Below are positions 62,289 to 64,000 of a stretch of DNA of 64,000 nt, in pieces. Numbering within the stretch: position 1 is the first letter of the stretch; each line of letters begins with the position of its first letter. The stretch comes from Ignavibacteria bacterium. GTDB taxonomy: Bacteria; Bacteroidota; Ignavibacteria; Kapaibacteriales; UBA2268. The notes under the pieces are model-generated. The model had not been told where the DNA came from. It did no database searches and saw nothing but the letters and a program-made list of their open reading frames with translations. A program made the translations under genes and the position numbers. The stretch spans positions 248,001 through 312,000 of the forward strand of contig JAOADV010000001.1 of assembly GCA_026417135.1 (NCBI GenBank), read 5' to 3'.

Positions 62289-64000
62289 ATGGAAAAAACA
62301 AAGTTAACGATTATTTACATTTGGGTGGTAATTTTCTTAACTTTTCCATTTTGGTCTGCGGGAAAAAATTGCGTTCCAACTGGACCCCAACCTGAGCTTA
62401 TAGTTAATGGTAATTTCGAACAAGGCTTCTTTGGGTTCAAGTCCACATACGACACATTCAACATTAAATTCCCAAAGAACATAAAAATAACACATAACCC
62501 ATACTTAATGTACTATACTTTCGATTCTTGTATGGACCCTACACGACCAAATGGAAAATTCCTCATAGTAAACGGAAATGATATCTACGACGAAACTGAA
62601 ATTGTTTGGGAACAAGGAGTAAAAATTGAACCGTGGACATTTTACGAATTCAGCTATATGTATACAAATATCGACTCGAAAGTAGATACAAACAAGCATC
62701 TTCCTATTATTCAGGTTTCCTTCAACGAAACTTTTTTCGATGTTGTCTATGTTACAAAAGAAATTTGTAAATGGGAAAAAAGAAGTTTCATTTGGTTTTC
62801 TGGGGTTTCCGATACACTAATCATTAGATTTCGTGATTTAAAAAAAGCTTTCTTTGGCAACGACTTTGCATTAGATGAAATTTCATTAAAATCGCTTTGC
62901 AATTTGCAAGCTTGCGCTGGAAATGACGTAGAAATATGCGAAGGGGATACAATACGATTAGGTGACCTTCAAAACCAAAGTGCAATACAAGGCTTTAAAC
63001 CTTACAAATTCAATTGGTCGCCAGCAAATTTGGTAAGCTCTCCATTCGAACCTAACCCTCTGGCATTTCCTACAAGAACTACAACATTTACACTCGAAGT
63101 CATAGATAGCTTGGGTTGCGTAAGTCGCGATACCGTAAAGGTTTTCGTTAGACCAAAACCACCAGCACAAATTCATTCAAACAGAAAAGTCCCAATTTGT
63201 CCTTGCGACAGTATTATGCTATATTCCCTCGAAGGATTTAAGTACCTCTGGTCAACTGGCGATACGACAAGATACATTATCGTCCGGACACCCGGATACT
63301 ACAAACTTCGTGTAGAAAACGAATTTGGGTGCTACGATACCTCTGGATTCTGGGTCGATTTACTCGATGTCTCAAACTCAATAAAAATTGATACATTTTT
63401 TGCCAATACTGGCGAAATTATTACCGTACCAATAAAACTAATCACAGAAAAGAACCATTTCGTTTGTAAATACGACAGCTTTAAAATAGTAATTAATTAC
63501 AATCCTACTGTCCTATTTCCACTAAACCATTTTCCAAAGTATACCGACAACAAAGAAGAAACTTTGGAAATCGAGGGCATTGCAAGAAATTTCGTTCTCG
63601 ATACCATAAGATTTTTCGTTTTATTAGGTTATCAGCCTTCAACTGATTTGAAAATTAACCTTATCCAATGGAACTGCGACAAAGTCCAAACTGAAACTTA
63701 TAATGGCCGCGTTGTAATAAAAAATATTTGTACCGAAGGAGGCTCTCGTCTTGTTGATATGAATCAGAAACTTTTTCTTTCCGAAATATTTATCGACCGA
63801 AATGTACAATCAACAGCAAAAGTGTATTTTGGTATCATCGAAGAAGGTTACACCGAAGTTCAAGTTTTCGACCTTTTAGGTAATCTAATTTCCAAACCTT
63901 TCTCTCAAATCGCTTCGCCGGGCGTTTATACATTCGAAATCCAATTAAATAAATTAAAAAGCGGAACTTACTTTGTAGTTTTGAAAACTCCTACAAAAAT
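62289..64000 (+). CDS. Secreted T9SS cargo protein (cut by window end)
   Basis: An open frame of 570 codons running off the window. A signal peptide (about 1-25) is followed by a carbohydrate-binding-like jelly-roll domain starting ELIVNGNFEQGF (about 36-195), and then a PKD-type region with CAGNDVEICEGDTIRLGD (about 205) and WSPANLVSSPFEPNPLAFP. A further beta-rich segment follows (about 360-490), and the end matches a T9SS type A sorting domain (YFGIIEEGYTEVQVFDLLGNL, about 513-533, in pieces; then KSGTYFVVLKT). Only the last few residues are missing. Substrate binding at the surface is plausible. Confidence 0.83.
   Translation, partial: MEKTKLTIIYIWVVIFLTFPFWSAGKNCVPTGPQPELIVNGNFEQGFFGFKSTYDTFNIKFPKNIKITHNPYLMYYTFDSCMDPTRPNGKFLIVNGNDIYDETEIVWEQGVKIEPWTFYEFSYMYTNIDSKVDTNKHLPIIQVSFNETFFDVVYVTKEICKWEKRSFIWFSGVSDTLIIRFRDLKKAFFGNDFALDEISLKSLCNLQACAGNDVEICEGDTIRLGDLQNQSAIQGFKPYKFNWSPANLVSSPFEPNPLAFPTRTTTFTLEVIDSLGCVSRDTVKVFVRPKPPAQIHSNRKVPICPCDSIMLYSLEGFKYLWSTGDTTRYIIVRTPGYYKLRVENEFGCYDTSGFWVDLLDVSNSIKIDTFFANTGEIITVPIKLITEKNHFVCKYDSFKIVINYNPTVLFPLNHFPKYTDNKEETLEIEGIARNFVLDTIRFFVLLGYQPSTDLKINLIQWNCDKVQTETYNGRVVIKNICTEGGSRLVDMNQKLFLSEIFIDRNVQSTAKVYFGIIEEGYTEVQVFDLLGNLISKPFSQIASPGVYTFEIQLNKLKSGTYFVVLKTPTK

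Noticed and set aside
1-64000. CRISPR array, transposase, integrase, prophage or toxin-antitoxin genes
   Set aside because: No regularly spaced repeats, no recognisable mobile-element proteins and no paired toxin/antitoxin frames were seen.

Overview
The window is an AT-rich (about two-thirds A+T by eye), gene-dense piece of a bacterial chromosome. The organism looks like a member of the Bacteroidota/Chlorobi (FCB) group, most plausibly a Kapabacteria/Ignavibacteria-like lineage. This is inferred from large secreted proteins with type IX secretion (T9SS) C-terminal sorting domains, an alternative complex III subunit pair, RicT, HmuY, DUF2851, a menaquinone-type prenyltransferase, and several Bacteroidota-style -7 promoter boxes (TAnnTTTG). 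No CRISPR array, transposase, prophage or conjugation gene was seen.

Layout. 1-5.3 kb (+): the end of pyrF, a DUF2851 gene, an AT-rich gap with one near-consensus DnaA box and a perfect inverted repeat, then dnaA, a YitT-family membrane protein and an MFS transporter. 5.4-11.8 kb (-): tRNA-Leu and tRNA-Ser, then a tight operon ricT-actD-actE followed by a secreted beta-propeller protein, with tRNA-Phe upstream. 11.9-15.8 kb (-): folP, an OmpA/PD40 protein, an ArsR-type regulator and plsC. 16-19 kb: a small unknown protein, an M49-like lipoprotein peptidase (-) and a purple-acid-phosphatase-like enzyme (+). 19.4-24.6 kb (-): a Wzi-like/Wza-like polysaccharide export pair, then a polyprenol/dolichol-kinase-like protein, a hot-dog thioesterase and an unknown. 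24.6-27 kb (+): ispE and glgA. 27.2-31 kb (-): nitroreductase, ftsH, a HAD phosphatase and a DedA protein. 31.2-35 kb (-): a secreted SBBP/Ig protein and tmRNA.

35-39.6 kb (+): penicillin-binding protein 2, a lipoprotein built of six four-cysteine repeats, a strong terminator and another lipoprotein. 39.9-42.3 kb (+): a histidine-ammonia-lyase-family enzyme with Cys in its MIO triad, followed by a phosphate butyryltransferase-type enzyme. 43-46 kb (+): a Nif3-family protein, a zinc-ribbon coiled-coil protein, RNase P RNA, an HPt protein and a TolB/CsgG-like secreted protein. 46.2-47.5 kb (-): an isolated nuoD. 47.6-52.2 kb (+): a TonB receptor with an HmuY-like haem lipoprotein, then menA and a CPBP protease. 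52.2-52.9 kb is a gene-free, hairpin-bearing stretch. 52.9-62.2 kb (-): a giant T9SS adhesin-like protein, an unknown secreted protein, a Nudix hydrolase, ndk, sucD and a GT-C glycosyltransferase. 62.3 kb to the end (+): a further T9SS cargo protein cut by the window edge.

Together this is mostly housekeeping (replication start, trans-translation, RNase P, cell wall, folate, isoprenoid, glycogen, TCA-cycle and respiratory genes) plus the surface and secretion repertoire of a T9SS bacterium. The most unusual items are the cysteine-repeat lipoprotein (36.9-38.9 kb), the lyase/phosphotransacylase pair with a non-standard MIO triad (39.9-42.3 kb), the partial alternative complex III operon fused to ricT and a secreted propeller (5.6-11.4 kb), and the unexplained gap at 52.2-52.9 kb. 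No defence or mobile system was recognised.
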